Made by a program: the position numbers and the translations under genes
Shown here: piece by piece, positions 1 through 8,918 of the stretch
Layout: the number at the start of each line of letters is the position of its first letter
Position numbering within the stretch: the first letter of the stretch is position 1
NCBI GenBank assembly: GCA_023954635.1
Contig: JAGSHI010000003.1
Location: forward strand, 1 to 64,000
Length of the DNA: 64,000 bases
DNA from: Bacteriovoracaceae bacterium
GTDB taxonomy: Bacteria > Bdellovibrionota > Bacteriovoracia > Bacteriovoracales > Bacteriovoracaceae
Direction of reading: 5' to 3'
Notes under the pieces: model-generated
Told to the model about the DNA's origin: nothing
What the model saw: the letters and a program-made list of their open reading frames with translations, nothing else
Database searches by the model: none

Positions 1-225
1 CAAAAAGACGGACTTAAAAAAGAAGCCGGCAACCTCGCTGGTAAACAAAAAGACGAACTTAAAAAAGAAGCTGGTAACCTCGCTGGTAAACAAAAAGACG
101 GACTTAAAAAAGAAGCTGGTAATCTAGCCGGTAAACAAAAAGACGAACTTAAAAAAGAAGCTGGCAACCTAGCTGGAAAACAAAAAGACGGACTTAAGAA
201 AGAAGCTGGCAATCTCGGTGGAAAA
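1..225 (+). repeat. Five tandem 45-bp coding repeats
   Basis: Units start at 1, 46, 91, 136 and 181 and each encodes 15 residues in frame. Units 1, 3 and 5 carry GGA (Gly) at the fourth codon while units 2 and 4 carry GAA (Glu), giving a 90-bp higher-order period. The array probably continues upstream of the window. Confidence 0.95.
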
Positions 226-1566
226 ACACAGTCCCCTGCTGATAAAAAAGATGGGATGAGCGGAAAAGGCTCGAAGTCTGATGAGTTAGAAGGGTTCTAT
301 GGAAAAAAGAAGAAAAAGGAAGATGTAAATTCAGAAGCAGATGAAGAGAACTCATCAGGTGCATTAAGTCTCGATAAAGATAAAAAGAAAAAAGAAACTG
401 AAGTCTGGGAAGATTCCGCAAAAAGTGGAATGAAAGGCAAAGGCGAAAAATCTGATGAGTTAGAAAGTTATTACGGTAAAAAGAAAAATAAAGCTCCTAA
501 AGAAGATATACAAGACGATGTTCAAACAGACGGCACTCTTTCATTAGAAGCTGATAAGAAGAAAAAAGAAACTGAAGGCTGGAGTGAAGATAACAAAAAT
601 GGAATGAAAGGCAAAGGTTCGAAGTCCGATGAGATTGAAAGCTATTATGGGAAGAAGAAAAAACCTAACGAAGAGAGCTTAGAAGAGAAAAACAAAAAAG
701 CGGAAGCCGACTCCCTCGACGATGATAAGAATCGAAAGAAGGAAAATGGTTATTCTTTTGAATCCGGACCAGGTAAGAAAAAAGATGCTCCCACAATGGA
801 AGCAGAAGACCCTAAGAAAAACCAAGCAGAAGAATCTGAGTTTGAATCACTCTTTTCGAAGTCAGGTTCTGAAATAAAGTATGCGAAGAAAAAAGACTGG
901 GGTGAACAAACAATTGATTACAAGAAGTTAAATGATGAGTTTGGTGGGATTAGCACTGATCGAGAAGGAAGTGATGGCTCTGATTTATCAATTGGAGATA
1001 CACCTACTCCAGATAAAATAAAACAAGAGAATACAAAAGACGGAATAGAAACCGTGGAGATTCCGATTATTGAAGCCAAACCAAATGGCCTAGATGATCT
1101 AGTTTCAATTTTAGAAATGTATATGAGTAAAAAGTCTCCTTCAATCATCCTTGATGAAATAGGAGAGAAACTAATTTCAAAAGGTGCTTCCTGGTGTGTT
1201 TTCTGTAAAAGTAATGGCAAGAAATTAGAAATGAGCTCCTATGCTGGTGTCGATCCAGTAAGTGCTTCAAAACTAGTTAAAGAGAATAATGAGCATTGGG
1301 TATCTCAAGGGCTACCTATTTGGTCTGACCCAACTTGGCAAGAAGAGCAAAATCAATTTATATTCCCATATTTTGAAGGGATTACTCCACTAGGAGTATT
1401 AGTTGCAAAGTTTGAGTCCAATGTCGATGAAGAACTATCAATAGCAATTGAGATTATTACAGAAGGAGCTAGAGGAATTTTTCTAGATCAACATATAAAA
1501 GTGAGTAAAGAGAAAAAAGAAAGTAAAAGTGTACTTGGTAAATTATTCGGGAAGAAAGCAGGTTAG
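1..1566 (+). CDS. Repeat-rich protein with C-terminal GAF-like domain (5' end outside window)
   Basis: The reading frame is open from base 1, so the gene starts before the window; the ATG at 256 is internal. The visible 521 residues hold three parts. Residues 1-75 are five 15-residue repeats of the type QKDGLKKEAGNLAGK. Residues 85-258 are three 58-residue repeats, each opening with GMKGKGxKSDE and a YYGKKK-like block. Residues about 363-500 look like a compact GAF-like sensor domain (SIILDEIGEKLISKGASWCVF region). The middle is highly charged and probably disordered. It ends immediately before the degenerate HD-GYP gene and lies upstream of cheY and cheX, suggesting a shared signalling role. 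No specific function is recognised; the GAF call is by fold-like pattern only. Confidence 0.75.
   Translation, partial: QKDGLKKEAGNLAGKQKDELKKEAGNLAGKQKDGLKKEAGNLAGKQKDELKKEAGNLAGKQKDGLKKEAGNLGGKTQSPADKKDGMSGKGSKSDELEGFYGKKKKKEDVNSEADEENSSGALSLDKDKKKKETEVWEDSAKSGMKGKGEKSDELESYYGKKKNKAPKEDIQDDVQTDGTLSLEADKKKKETEGWSEDNKNGMKGKGSKSDEIESYYGKKKKPNEESLEEKNKKAEADSLDDDKNRKKENGYSFESGPGKKKDAPTMEAEDPKKNQAEESEFESLFSKSGSEIKYAKKKDWGEQTIDYKKLNDEFGGISTDREGSDGSDLSIGDTPTPDKIKQENTKDGIETVEIPIIEAKPNGLDDLVSILEMYMSKKSPSIILDEIGEKLISKGASWCVFCKSNGKKLEMSSYAGVDPVSASKLVKENNEHWVSQGLPIWSDPTWQEEQNQFIFPYFEGITPLGVLVAKFESNVDEELSIAIEIITEGARGIFLDQHIKVSKEKKESKSVLGKLFGKKAG
253..774 (+). repeat. Three tandem 174-bp (58-residue) coding repeats
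   Basis: The GGAATGA opening recurs at 253, 427 and 601, exactly 174 bp apart. Units share GMxGKGxKSDExExxYGKKK at the start and a SLxxDKKKKET-like block near the end. The third unit has drifted in its second half. Confidence 0.85.
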
Positions 1567-2616
1567 ATGGCCAAAAAAGTTTATTTCCATATTGAACAAA
1601 AGATGCTGAAAAATGATAAGATTTTTCCTTTTCATCTTTATATATATAATCCTCATAACAACACGTACACTCCATTTCTTAGGGCCAACAGTCCACTTAC
1701 AAAGCCAAAGTCAGCCTTTCTAAACCACCTAGTTAAAAAAGGTGCGATAATTTCAATCAATGAAAAACAAAAATTGACCTTTACTAGATCAATGCAAATT
1801 AAAAGTGATCAGATACAATCGCATAGTGTTGAAGAGGAAAGGTCGACTAAAGGCGTAAGTGGTAATAATGAAAACTCATTACATTCGGAAGCTCAAAATA
1901 AGCTCAAGGAAAAATTGAAGAAAGAGAAGTTTATACCAAGTGAAGAAGTATCTAAGGCCATCAGTGACAATAACTTCACAAAGCTAATTGAAAGATCAAG
2001 AGATGAAATCATGTGTTTTGACCTAAGAAGAAATCACACTTTAAGTCTCGCCTCTCACTTGGCTGAAAAACTATTAGTTTCCGACACATCCTTAAACCGT
2101 GTTGTTGCACTCTCTTGGTTTTTTTCAAAAATCTTAGGTATTAATGATGAGGACACACAAGCAACATTAGTTTGTAGTGCTTACTTTTCACATCTCGGTA
2201 TGACACAAGTTCCAATTATGCTTTCTAAAGTTTCACTTGAGGAACAGACAACCGAGGGCACTGACCTCTATAAGAAGCACCAAAACCTTTCCACGCACAT
2301 ACTTAAGAAGTCTAAAGTGGAATTAATACCAAGAACCTTAGAGGTTATAAAAGATCATCATGAGCGCCTCTCAGGTAAAGGGCACCCTCACGGAAAATCT
2401 GGGGACCAAATTGATCAGCTTTCACTCATTATTGGGCTAGTAGCTGAGTTCATAGATCAAGTAGATGGCAAGGTTGATGCAAATGCTCAAGGTCTCGTAG
2501 ACTCCTGTAACGTATTTGAACAAAATAAGGACGCACTGGTAGTTGATTTTGGTGAAGATTTATATGAAAATTTTCTAGGATTATTTAAAACAGGTACCTT
2601 TAAAGCTGCAGCTTAA
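1567..2616 (+). CDS. Degenerate HD-GYP-like domain protein
   Basis: The 349-residue protein has an N-terminal domain (about 1-90) of unknown type, a charged linker, and a C-terminal HD-GYP-like region from about residue 150. The GYP-side signature is recognisable as HHERLSGKGHPHG near residue 264, close to the family HHExxDGxGYP pattern. The metal-binding HD dyad expected about 60-70 residues earlier is replaced by SAYFSHLGM. Active HD-GYP enzymes cleave cyclic di-GMP; without the HD pair this one is more likely a binding or scaffold protein (inference). The ATG follows the upstream stop codon directly and the 11-base gap to cheY indicates one operon. Confidence 0.75.
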   Translation: MAKKVYFHIEQKMLKNDKIFPFHLYIYNPHNNTYTPFLRANSPLTKPKSAFLNHLVKKGAIISINEKQKLTFTRSMQIKSDQIQSHSVEEERSTKGVSGNNENSLHSEAQNKLKEKLKKEKFIPSEEVSKAISDNNFTKLIERSRDEIMCFDLRRNHTLSLASHLAEKLLVSDTSLNRVVALSWFFSKILGINDEDTQATLVCSAYFSHLGMTQVPIMLSKVSLEEQTTEGTDLYKKHQNLSTHILKKSKVELIPRTLEVIKDHHERLSGKGHPHGKSGDQIDQLSLIIGLVAEFIDQVDGKVDANAQGLVDSCNVFEQNKDALVVDFGEDLYENFLGLFKTGTFKAAA

Positions 2617-2627
2617 TTGGAGAAAAA

Positions 2628-3023
2628 ATGGGTCTTAAAGCAGATATGAAAATTCTTGTCGTTGACGACATGACAACTATGAGAAAAATAGTAAAAAATA
2701 TGCTTAAAAAAATGGGATTCACTAACCTATCTGAAGCTGATGACGGTGCAACTGCATGGCCTATGATTGAAGAGGCCATGGCCGCAGGTGAACCTTACGA
2801 GTTTATCGTTTCTGACTGGAATATGCCTCAGATGCAAGGAATAGACTTACTTAGAAAATTAAGAGCTGATGCTAGATACAAAGCACTTCCCTTTCTTATG
2901 GTTACAGCTGAAACAGAACAAAGTAATGTTGTTGTAGCTGTAAAAGAAGGTGTTAGTAACTTTGTTGTGAAACCATTTTCTGAGCAAGTATTAAAAGAAA
3001 AAATTTCAAAGATTTTTGTATAA
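2628..3023 (+). CDS. cheY: CheY-like single-domain response regulator
   Basis: This is a stand-alone receiver domain of 131 residues, the usual CheY length. The acidic pair D13-D14, phosphoacceptor D63 (VSDWNMP), T93 (VTAE) and K115 (VVKPF) are all in place, so phosphorylation should be possible. A GGAG ribosome binding site lies just before the ATG. The neighbouring CheX points to a chemotaxis or motility signal output, although no cheA, cheW or receptor gene is in the window. Another single-domain regulator with a non-flagellar target cannot be excluded. Confidence 0.93.
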   Translation: MGLKADMKILVVDDMTTMRKIVKNMLKKMGFTNLSEADDGATAWPMIEEAMAAGEPYEFIVSDWNMPQMQGIDLLRKLRADARYKALPFLMVTAETEQSNVVVAVKEGVSNFVVKPFSEQVLKEKISKIFV

Positions 3024-3536
3024 ATGTCTGATTCAGAAGCCTTTCTAAAATTCTCGAAGCCATTTCTAGACGCTACTAAGTCTGTTTTTGAAACAATGAT
3101 TTCAACTACTATCAGCTCAGGGAAACCAGAATTTAGATCAGGCAATGCCTCCCTACATGATATTACTTCTATAATCCCTGTCTCCGGTACCATTAACGAC
3201 AAAGACAACTATAGTGCTCAGTTTGTCATTTCATTCCCTGAACCTACATATATCAAAATTGCTTCTGCCATGATTATGGAAGAATACACTGTTTACTCTG
3301 AAGAAATTGAGGATGTAGGGAACGAAATCTCTAATATCATTATGGGGAATGCGAAGCGAGACCTAACCACACAGGGTTATACAACTTCAATGACTGTCCC
3401 TAATATGATTCGAGGGGAAGGTCACGTTATTACTTACCCAAAAAACACTAAAATTGTTTCATTTCCAATAAACTGTGATCACGGTGAATTTATTATAGAA
3501 ATTTGTTTTACAAAGATTGATCAAGATAACTCTTGA
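3024..3536 (+). CDS. cheX: CheX-type CheY-P phosphatase
   Basis: The 170-residue protein matches the CheX/CheC phosphatase family. The catalytic helix is recognisable as DVGNEISNIIMGNAK, with E101 and N104 in the ExxN arrangement used to dephosphorylate CheY-P. The start codon follows the cheY stop with no gap (TAAATG), implying translational coupling of regulator and phosphatase. Its last 16 bases overlap the 3' end of the convergent metallophosphoesterase gene. Confidence 0.88.
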   Translation: MSDSEAFLKFSKPFLDATKSVFETMISTTISSGKPEFRSGNASLHDITSIIPVSGTINDKDNYSAQFVISFPEPTYIKIASAMIMEEYTVYSEEIEDVGNEISNIIMGNAKRDLTTQGYTTSMTVPNMIRGEGHVITYPKNTKIVSFPINCDHGEFIIEICFTKIDQDNS

Positions 3537-4657
3537 TAAGGTGTATTCTGAGCACCTTTCCATGCCAATAAAGAGGCCTCTAAAGCTGTATCCTCTTTTT
3601 CATCCAGTACATTAATTTGAGCGTAAGTTAAGAGTGAACCTTTTTCTGTTTTATCGAAATCAAGATAGTGCATATCTGTCCAAGTACCAGTATTAATAAA
3701 TATTTTTCCATCTGGAAAAATCCTGTGAATTGGATCATGTGTGTGCCCTACAACTAAAACACCGACTTCATCTCTTTTCTCTAGAAATTCTTCTGTTAGT
3801 GTTTCGTAATCTTGAAAAAGTTCTAGTTCTTCCAATGCTCTTTTAAAAATCTCAAGAGTCTTCTCACCTTGTTTTGCTAGGACAACAAAACGAACCATAA
3901 TGAAGTAAAAAGCATTTGCGAACATAAACCTCATTGTCGTCAAAGTGTCATAAATCAAACCGTTTATAAGAAATTTCTTAATTGGTCTTACTGAATTAAT
4001 ATGATCCCTTTGCTCTTTAAATTTATTTATCACTCTAATTACATAATATGATCCCCAAGGAGGGAGAAAAAACTTTTTTCCTGATTCATCAACTATCAAA
4101 CTCTCAGAAGGAGAAAAGTTGTTTGCAACTTCGTATTCATGACCATGTTTTAACAACAGCCCTTTAGCCGGAGAATACTCTCCATGATCATTCATAAGAA
4201 TTTTAAAGTTTGGACGATCTTTTTCTTCGAATAATTTTAGTAATTTATTTTTTAATGAATCAAAAACAAATTCACCATCATGGTTACCAATTATATAAGT
4301 TACCGTTTTATTTTTTGATGATATAAAGTCTGAAATCCCCTGGATAACCTCTGGATGTGCATTGAGAATCAACTCTAGTTTAGCCAGAGCAGCTTCCTCA
4401 CTCCAAAATTCATCATCAAAATATGGAACAAACGGAACGGCCAGTAAATCGAACAAATCTCCATTAATAATTAACTCAACTTCCCTATTGGCATAATCTC
4501 CACTTCTATAAAATTCCAAGAAGTCGACTAGTTCTTTATCGTAATGAAAATCCTCAAGGATATTCGGTCTCCCATTTAAGTATTGCCCTGCCCCTAAATG
4601 CAGGTCAGACAGTACCAAAACTGTTTTTTTAATATTACTTTTTCGGAGGAACCTCAT
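3521..4657 (-). CDS. Calcineurin-like metallophosphoesterase
   Basis: The metal-binding motifs of the calcineurin-like fold are present in order: SDLHLG (about residue 17), NGDLFD (about 65), GNHDGE (about 129), a HGHE segment and GHTHDP near the C-terminus. The general layout resembles UDP-2,3-diacylglucosamine hydrolase-like phosphoesterases, but the protein is longer, with an inserted segment of about 100 residues containing a hydrophobic stretch (FANAFYFIMVRFVVLA). The substrate is unknown. The ATG at 4657 was chosen; a TTG at 4678 with AGGAAG six bases upstream is a real alternative. Either start overlaps the end of the upstream small exported-protein gene, suggesting coupling. Confidence 0.85.
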   Translation of the reverse strand: MRFLRKSNIKKTVLVLSDLHLGAGQYLNGRPNILEDFHYDKELVDFLEFYRSGDYANREVELIINGDLFDLLAVPFVPYFDDEFWSEEAALAKLELILNAHPEVIQGISDFISSKNKTVTYIIGNHDGEFVFDSLKNKLLKLFEEKDRPNFKILMNDHGEYSPAKGLLLKHGHEYEVANNFSPSESLIVDESGKKFFLPPWGSYYVIRVINKFKEQRDHINSVRPIKKFLINGLIYDTLTTMRFMFANAFYFIMVRFVVLAKQGEKTLEIFKRALEELELFQDYETLTEEFLEKRDEVGVLVVGHTHDPIHRIFPDGKIFINTGTWTDMHYLDFDKTEKGSLLTYAQINVLDEKEDTALEASLLAWKGAQNTPYQELS

Positions 4658-5003
4658 ATGCCTTTTTCCCAAATACAAGCTCTACTTCCTGAAAAGAAGG
4701 AGCGAGCGGTACAAAATATATTTTTCTAGATTTTTTGAATTTTAGTTCGACTGATTTTGTTTCTCCGGATTCAACAGCAAGAAATTTAATGGTCTTATTG
4801 TTATCATCCACAAACTTACCTACTACTTTAACAAGTGTCTTATTTTTAATTACAATTCCTTGAGGTGAATTAAAGCTATTCGGACTTAGTACTTTTATCC
4901 TTCTCTCTAATAAGGTGACCATAAATGCATCTGCTTTTTCGTATGCTGTTACATTAGAGGAAATGATTCCGAGAATAAAAAATGTAATTAAACCTAGTTT
5001 CAT
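4635..5003 (-). CDS. Small exported protein of unknown function
   Basis: The 122-residue product begins with a clear signal peptide (MKLGLITFFILGIISSNVTA, predicted cleavage after TA). The mature part is basic, rich in beta-branched residues, lacks cysteines, and matches no family I recognise. Its 3' end overlaps the start of the metallophosphoesterase gene, so the two are likely cotranscribed. Confidence 0.7.
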   Translation of the reverse strand: MKLGLITFFILGIISSNVTAYEKADAFMVTLLERRIKVLSPNSFNSPQGIVIKNKTLVKVVGKFVDDNNKTIKFLAVESGETKSVELKFKKSRKIYFVPLAPSFQEVELVFGKKAYEVPPKK

Positions 5004-5129
5004 AGGTTTATATTAGCATTCACAAAGTCAGACTATTGCGATCAAGGAAAACATTTCCGTAATTAGCAGTCGCTTTAATTAATCACATGAATAACGAATT
5101 TATGTCGAAAAGTGTGTAGGAGAACACCT

Positions 5130-5681
5130 ATGCTTGACAAAATTCCTTTCTTGAAAAAATACATATCAAAGTCTAAACCTCAAACCTTTGGAGATAAAAG
5201 AATTTTTAGAAAAGAATTCTATTCAAAACCCCATCACCATTGGATTAAAGATGATAAATATCTTAAGAGAAACTTTGATAGGTTCATAGAAATTTTACCA
5301 ATTGAATTAATAAATCATATTTGGTCGAAACGTCCGATAGCTTTTATTCCTGCTAATGGAAGGTTAAGTTGTGCTATTAACTCAAATGAGCATATGTCTT
5401 TTATATTAATATATAAAGATCTCCAACAAATCTTAAACTCAGGGTACCCTGACCGTGGACTTGCGATTCTAACTCATGAAATTGGCCATTTGTTTTATAG
5501 ACATGATGAAAGAAATATTGATCCACTTGAAGCACAAGTTGAAGCTGATAGATTATGTGTAATGTTAGGTCTTGGTCGAGAGTTACAAGAAGTATTACTA
5601 GATTCTGCGACCGGTATAGAGTCAAGAGTAAGGATTTCAAAATTAACTGCAGAAATTCTTACAGGTGATATGGATAATTAA
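5130..5681 (+). CDS. HExxH zinc-metallopeptidase-like protein
   Basis: The 183-residue cytoplasmic-looking protein carries [11 protein letters not shown] followed by [14 protein letters not shown] about 20 residues later, a zinc-site pattern like that of small M48 or ImmA/IrrE-type proteins (HExxH plus a downstream Glu). No signal peptide is seen. A GTG at 5112 is in frame, but the ATG at 5130 has AGGAG seven bases upstream and is preferred. The stop overlaps the convergent uvrB stop by 4 bases. The substrate is unknown. Confidence 0.75.
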   Translation: MLDKIPFLKKYISKSKPQTFGDKRIFRKEFYSKPHHHWIKDDKYLKRNFDRFIEILPIELINHIWSKRPIAFIPANGRLSCAINSNEHMSFILIYKDLQQILNSGYPDRGLAILTHEIGHLFYRHDERNIDPLEAQVEADRLCVMLGLGRELQEVLLDSATGIESRVRISKLTAEILTGDMDN

Positions 5682-7669
5682 AACATTAATCTAACTTCAT
5701 TTAATTCTTTAATTTCATCTCTAATTTGAGCAGCATCTTCAAAACGAAGTTCTTTAGAAGCGGTTTTCATTTCTAATTTCAACTCATTAATTCTTAAATC
5801 GATAGATTCAGGAGTAACATGCTCGACAAGCCTTTTGCTCTTTTTACCTTTTTTACCTTTTGAGCCTCTAAGTGTTTCAATGACACCACCACTTACGGCC
5901 TTTATAATCGTCTTAGGTTCTATTCCATGTTTAGTGTTATATTCTTGTTGAATTTTCCTTCTTCGAGCTGTTTCGCTCATTGCCTTATCCATACTTTTGG
6001 TTGTTTTATAGGCATAAAGAATAACTCGACCTTCTGAGTTTCTAGCTGCCCGCCCTATCGTTTGAATCAGAGATTTTTCAGAGCGCAGAAACCCTTCTTT
6101 ATCTGCATCGAGAATTCCTACTAAACTTACTTCAGGTATATCAAGCCCCTCTCGAAGTAAGTTAATCCCAACCAAAATATCAAACTCTCCAAGCCGAAGG
6201 TCACGTATAATCTCCATCCTCTCTAAAGTATCTATATCAGAATGAAGATATTTAATTCTCATTCCTACACTTCTGTAATAATTGGTTAACTCTTCGGCCA
6301 ATTTTTTTGTTAGAGTCGTTACTAATACTTTAAATCCACTCTTAATTACTTTTTTACATTCGACCAACATATCATCGACTTGATTTTTTGCATCTCGAAC
6401 TTCAATTTCAGGATCTAAAAGCCCTGTCGGTCGAATTATTTGTTCTACATACTCTCCACCTGTTATCTCTAATTCATAATTTCCAGGAGTAGCAGATACA
6501 TACATAACTTGATCTAGTTTGGAGTCAAATTCTTCGAAGTTTAATGGACGATTATCTAAAGCACTTGGCAATCTAAAACCGTAGTTAACCAAGTTCTCTT
6601 TTCTCGCCCTGTCTCCCCTATACATTCCTCCAACTTGAGAAACAGTTATGTGAGACTCGTCAATTATCATCAAAAAATCTTTATCAAAAAAATCGACTAA
6701 AGTTGGAGGTGGATCACCTTGTTTGGCTCCAGTGAGATGCCTTGAGTAGTTTTCAATTCCTGAACAAAAACCCATTTCTTCGAGCATCTCAAGGTCAAGC
6801 ATTGTTCTTTGCTCTAATCTTTGACGTTCAACTAGCTTTTCTTGTTCTTTTAATTCTTGAAGTCTGAACCTCAACTCTTCTTTAATTTTCTCAATCGCAA
6901 CTTCTAATTTTTTCTCAGATACGACATAGTGAGATTTAGGATAAATGGCAACTTTACTAAGAGTCTGTATTACTTTCCCTCTTAAAGGATCAACAATCGA
7001 AAGACTTTCAATCTCGTCATCAAAAAACTCTACCCTTATGACATTTGATTCTTCATGGGATGGAAAGACTTCAACTAAGTCTCCTCGAACTCGGAAAGAA
7101 CCCCTAGAGAAGTCAATGTCATTCCTTTGATATTGTATTGAAATTAGTGTTCGAAGAAATTCGTCTCTATCTAATGTATCTCCTACAAATAAAGTCGTAC
7201 TCTGACTCTTATATTCATCAGGGGAACCAATCCCATAAATGCATGAGACAGAAGCAACAACAATCACATCATCTCTCTCTAATAGTGACCTTGTAGCTGA
7301 ATGTCTTAATTTATCGATTTCATCGTTAACACTTGCATCTTTTTCGATATAAGTATCACTACCTGTTACATAAGCTTCTGGCTGATAGTAATCATAATAA
7401 GAAACAAAATATTCGACTGCATTATCAGGAAAGAACTCTTTAAACTCAGCATAAAGTTGAGCGGCTAAAGTTTTATTGTGGGCCAAGACAAGAGTTTTCT
7501 TACCCAAATTTTTAATAACGTGGGCCATAGTAAATGTCTTACCTGAGCCAGTCACACCTAATAAAGTCTGCCTGTTTGTTCCAGCGTTATAGTCATTTAC
7601 CAGCTTTTTGATCGCCTGTGGTTGGTCGCCACATGGCTCGAATTTGGATACTAGTTTAAATTTACTCAT
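5678..7669 (-). CDS. uvrB: Excinuclease ABC subunit B
   Basis: UvrB verifies DNA damage and loads UvrC in nucleotide excision repair. The 663 residues show the Walker A motif [15 protein letters not shown], the beta-hairpin sequence [10 protein letters not shown], the helicase box DESH, motif VI region [14 protein letters not shown], and the C-terminal UVR motif ([14 protein letters not shown]). Length and order are canonical. The start is unusual: no Shine-Dalgarno is visible and the carD terminator ends only about 28 bases before the ATG, so expression may depend on read-through or a promoter hidden in carD. It lies directly downstream of carD on the same strand. Confidence 0.98.
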   Translation of the reverse strand: MSKFKLVSKFEPCGDQPQAIKKLVNDYNAGTNRQTLLGVTGSGKTFTMAHVIKNLGKKTLVLAHNKTLAAQLYAEFKEFFPDNAVEYFVSYYDYYQPEAYVTGSDTYIEKDASVNDEIDKLRHSATRSLLERDDVIVVASVSCIYGIGSPDEYKSQSTTLFVGDTLDRDEFLRTLISIQYQRNDIDFSRGSFRVRGDLVEVFPSHEESNVIRVEFFDDEIESLSIVDPLRGKVIQTLSKVAIYPKSHYVVSEKKLEVAIEKIKEELRFRLQELKEQEKLVERQRLEQRTMLDLEMLEEMGFCSGIENYSRHLTGAKQGDPPPTLVDFFDKDFLMIIDESHITVSQVGGMYRGDRARKENLVNYGFRLPSALDNRPLNFEEFDSKLDQVMYVSATPGNYELEITGGEYVEQIIRPTGLLDPEIEVRDAKNQVDDMLVECKKVIKSGFKVLVTTLTKKLAEELTNYYRSVGMRIKYLHSDIDTLERMEIIRDLRLGEFDILVGINLLREGLDIPEVSLVGILDADKEGFLRSEKSLIQTIGRAARNSEGRVILYAYKTTKSMDKAMSETARRRKIQQEYNTKHGIEPKTIIKAVSGGVIETLRGSKGKKGKKSKRLVEHVTPESIDLRINELKLEMKTASKELRFEDAAQIRDEIKELNEVRLMF

Positions 7670-7696
7670 TGATGAAGGTTACCACAAAGAAAGGGC

Positions 7697-7722
7697 AAAA
7701 AAAAACGACCGCTTAGCGGTCG
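7697..7722 (-). terminator. Intrinsic terminator after carD
   Basis: The stem CGACCGC (7706-7712) pairs with GCGGTCG (7716-7722) around a TTA loop. On the minus strand it is followed by nine or more T residues. Confidence 0.9.
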
Positions 7723-7749
7723 CTATATCAAATTAAATTTTGATTCAAA

Positions 7750-8223
7750 TTACATAAAGTAGCCATTAATTCTAGAATCAACGTCAACTTTTTCTCTTTC
7801 ACTTGAAAGTGAAATTTCCTGTGAGATAAGATCTCTACACTGCTCAAGCATTTTCTTTTCGCCAAAGCTTAAGTTTTTCTTATCTTTAAGTAGAAATAAG
7901 GCCCTTAATACTTCTGCGATTTCAATCAAAGAACCTGTTTTAATTTTATTCATGTACTCACGATATCTTCTGTTCCAAGTAGAATTATCTACTTCAACAT
8001 CGTGATCCTGAAGAAGAGTATAAACTTCTCCAATTTCATTGTCCTGAACCAGTCCACGTACACCGTTTTCTGAATCTGTTGGGACCATTACTGTCATTCC
8101 GTTGGCAAGTATCTTGATGATATAAAAGTATTTCTTTTCACCACCAAGATCTCGCTCTTCGACATCAGTAATCTGGCCAACACCATGTCCGGGACATACT
8201 GCATAATCGCCAATTTTAAACAT
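7750..8223 (-). CDS. carD: CarD family transcriptional regulator
   Basis: CarD-family proteins bind the RNA polymerase beta subunit and stabilise open promoter complexes. The 157 residues have the N-terminal RNAP-interacting domain (MFKIGDYAVCPGHGVGQI, then MVPTDSENGVRGLV) and a helical C-terminal DNA-contacting domain (NRRYREYMNKIKTG, EKKMLEQCRDLISQEI). An AGGAG site lies six bases before the ATG, and a good promoter is seen upstream. A strong terminator separates it from uvrB. Length fits the short CarD/CdnL group. Confidence 0.95.
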   Translation of the reverse strand: MFKIGDYAVCPGHGVGQITDVEERDLGGEKKYFYIIKILANGMTVMVPTDSENGVRGLVQDNEIGEVYTLLQDHDVEVDNSTWNRRYREYMNKIKTGSLIEIAEVLRALFLLKDKKNLSFGEKKMLEQCRDLISQEISLSSEREKVDVDSRINGYFM

Positions 8224-8260
8224 TCAAAGCTCCTCTGGGTGAGATATAATAACCAAGACA

Positions 8261-8289
8261 TTTATATCGCGAAGTGTCATAACCTTCAA
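8261..8289 (-). promoter_or_regulatory. Sigma-70-type promoter for carD
   Basis: On the minus strand TTGAAG (8284-8289) and TATAAA (8261-8266) are separated by 17 bases, leaving a leader of about 30 bases before the carD ATG. Confidence 0.6.
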
Positions 8290-8400
8290 TGGCCCTTGTA
8301 ATATATACAGGTCTAGTTTTCACCATTTAAGAGAAGTGTTAAGAGGCCGTCAATAGAAATATTGTATAAAATCAGGCACTTAAATGCTCAAGTACTCAGA

Positions 8401-8430
8401 AACTAAATAAAAAAGGGCACTTATGTGCCC
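8401..8430 (-). terminator. Intrinsic terminator after ndk
   Basis: The stem GGGCAC (8415-8420) / GTGCCC (8425-8430) with a TTAT loop is extended by flanking A/T pairs. The minus-strand tail is TTTTTTATTT, so it ends the sucCD-ndk transcript. Confidence 0.85.
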
Positions 8431-8459
8431 TTCTTATAGTAAGTCAATTTGAATCAAAT

Positions 8460-8891
8460 TTATGACCATCTATCAGATAGTTCATTTCCATCGAAGAAGT
8501 AGTTAATCTCTCTTTCAGCTGATGCTCCAGAATCTGAACCATGAACAGCATTTGCTTCGATAGACTTCGCATACAATTTTCTGATTGTACCTTCGGCCGC
8601 TTCAGCAGGGTTTGTTGCACCCATAATTTCGCGGTTTTTGTTAACAGCATTATCACCTTCTAAAACCATAAGTACTACTGGTCCAGAAGTCATAAATGAA
8701 ACTAAAGAACCAAAAAATGGTCTTTCTTTATGCTCAATATAAAAACCTTCTGCTTTTTCTTTAGAAAGTTTTGTCAGTTTTGCAGCAGCAACACGTAGAC
8801 CTTCTTTTTCAAAACGTCCAATGATGTTTCCTACATTGTTATCTTCAACAGCGTTTGGCTTGATTATCGATAGCGTTCTCTCTTTTGCCAT
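8460..8891 (-). CDS. ndk: Nucleoside diphosphate kinase
   Basis: Ndk transfers the gamma phosphate between nucleoside di- and triphosphates through a phosphohistidine. At 143 residues it has family length, with the N-terminal [12 protein letters not shown] strand, the Kpn-loop region and the active-site NAVHGSDS near residue 120. It begins 27 bases after the end of sucD on the same strand and is followed by a strong terminator, so it is the last gene of a sucC-sucD-ndk operon. Confidence 0.98.
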   Translation of the reverse strand: MAKERTLSIIKPNAVEDNNVGNIIGRFEKEGLRVAAAKLTKLSKEKAEGFYIEHKERPFFGSLVSFMTSGPVVLMVLEGDNAVNKNREIMGATNPAEAAEGTIRKLYAKSIEANAVHGSDSGASAEREINYFFDGNELSDRWS

Positions 8892-8918
8892 AACTCAACT
8901 CCTAGTAATGCTGATTAA

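Noticed and set aside
1-225. CRISPR-like array of short direct repeats
   Set aside because: Units are contiguous with no spacers and are in frame with a long coding sequence; they are protein repeats.
194-421. Minus-strand open frame of 75 codons
   Set aside because: It is antisense to the lysine/glutamate-rich coding repeats, has Leu/Phe/Ser-rich shadow composition and no ribosome binding site.
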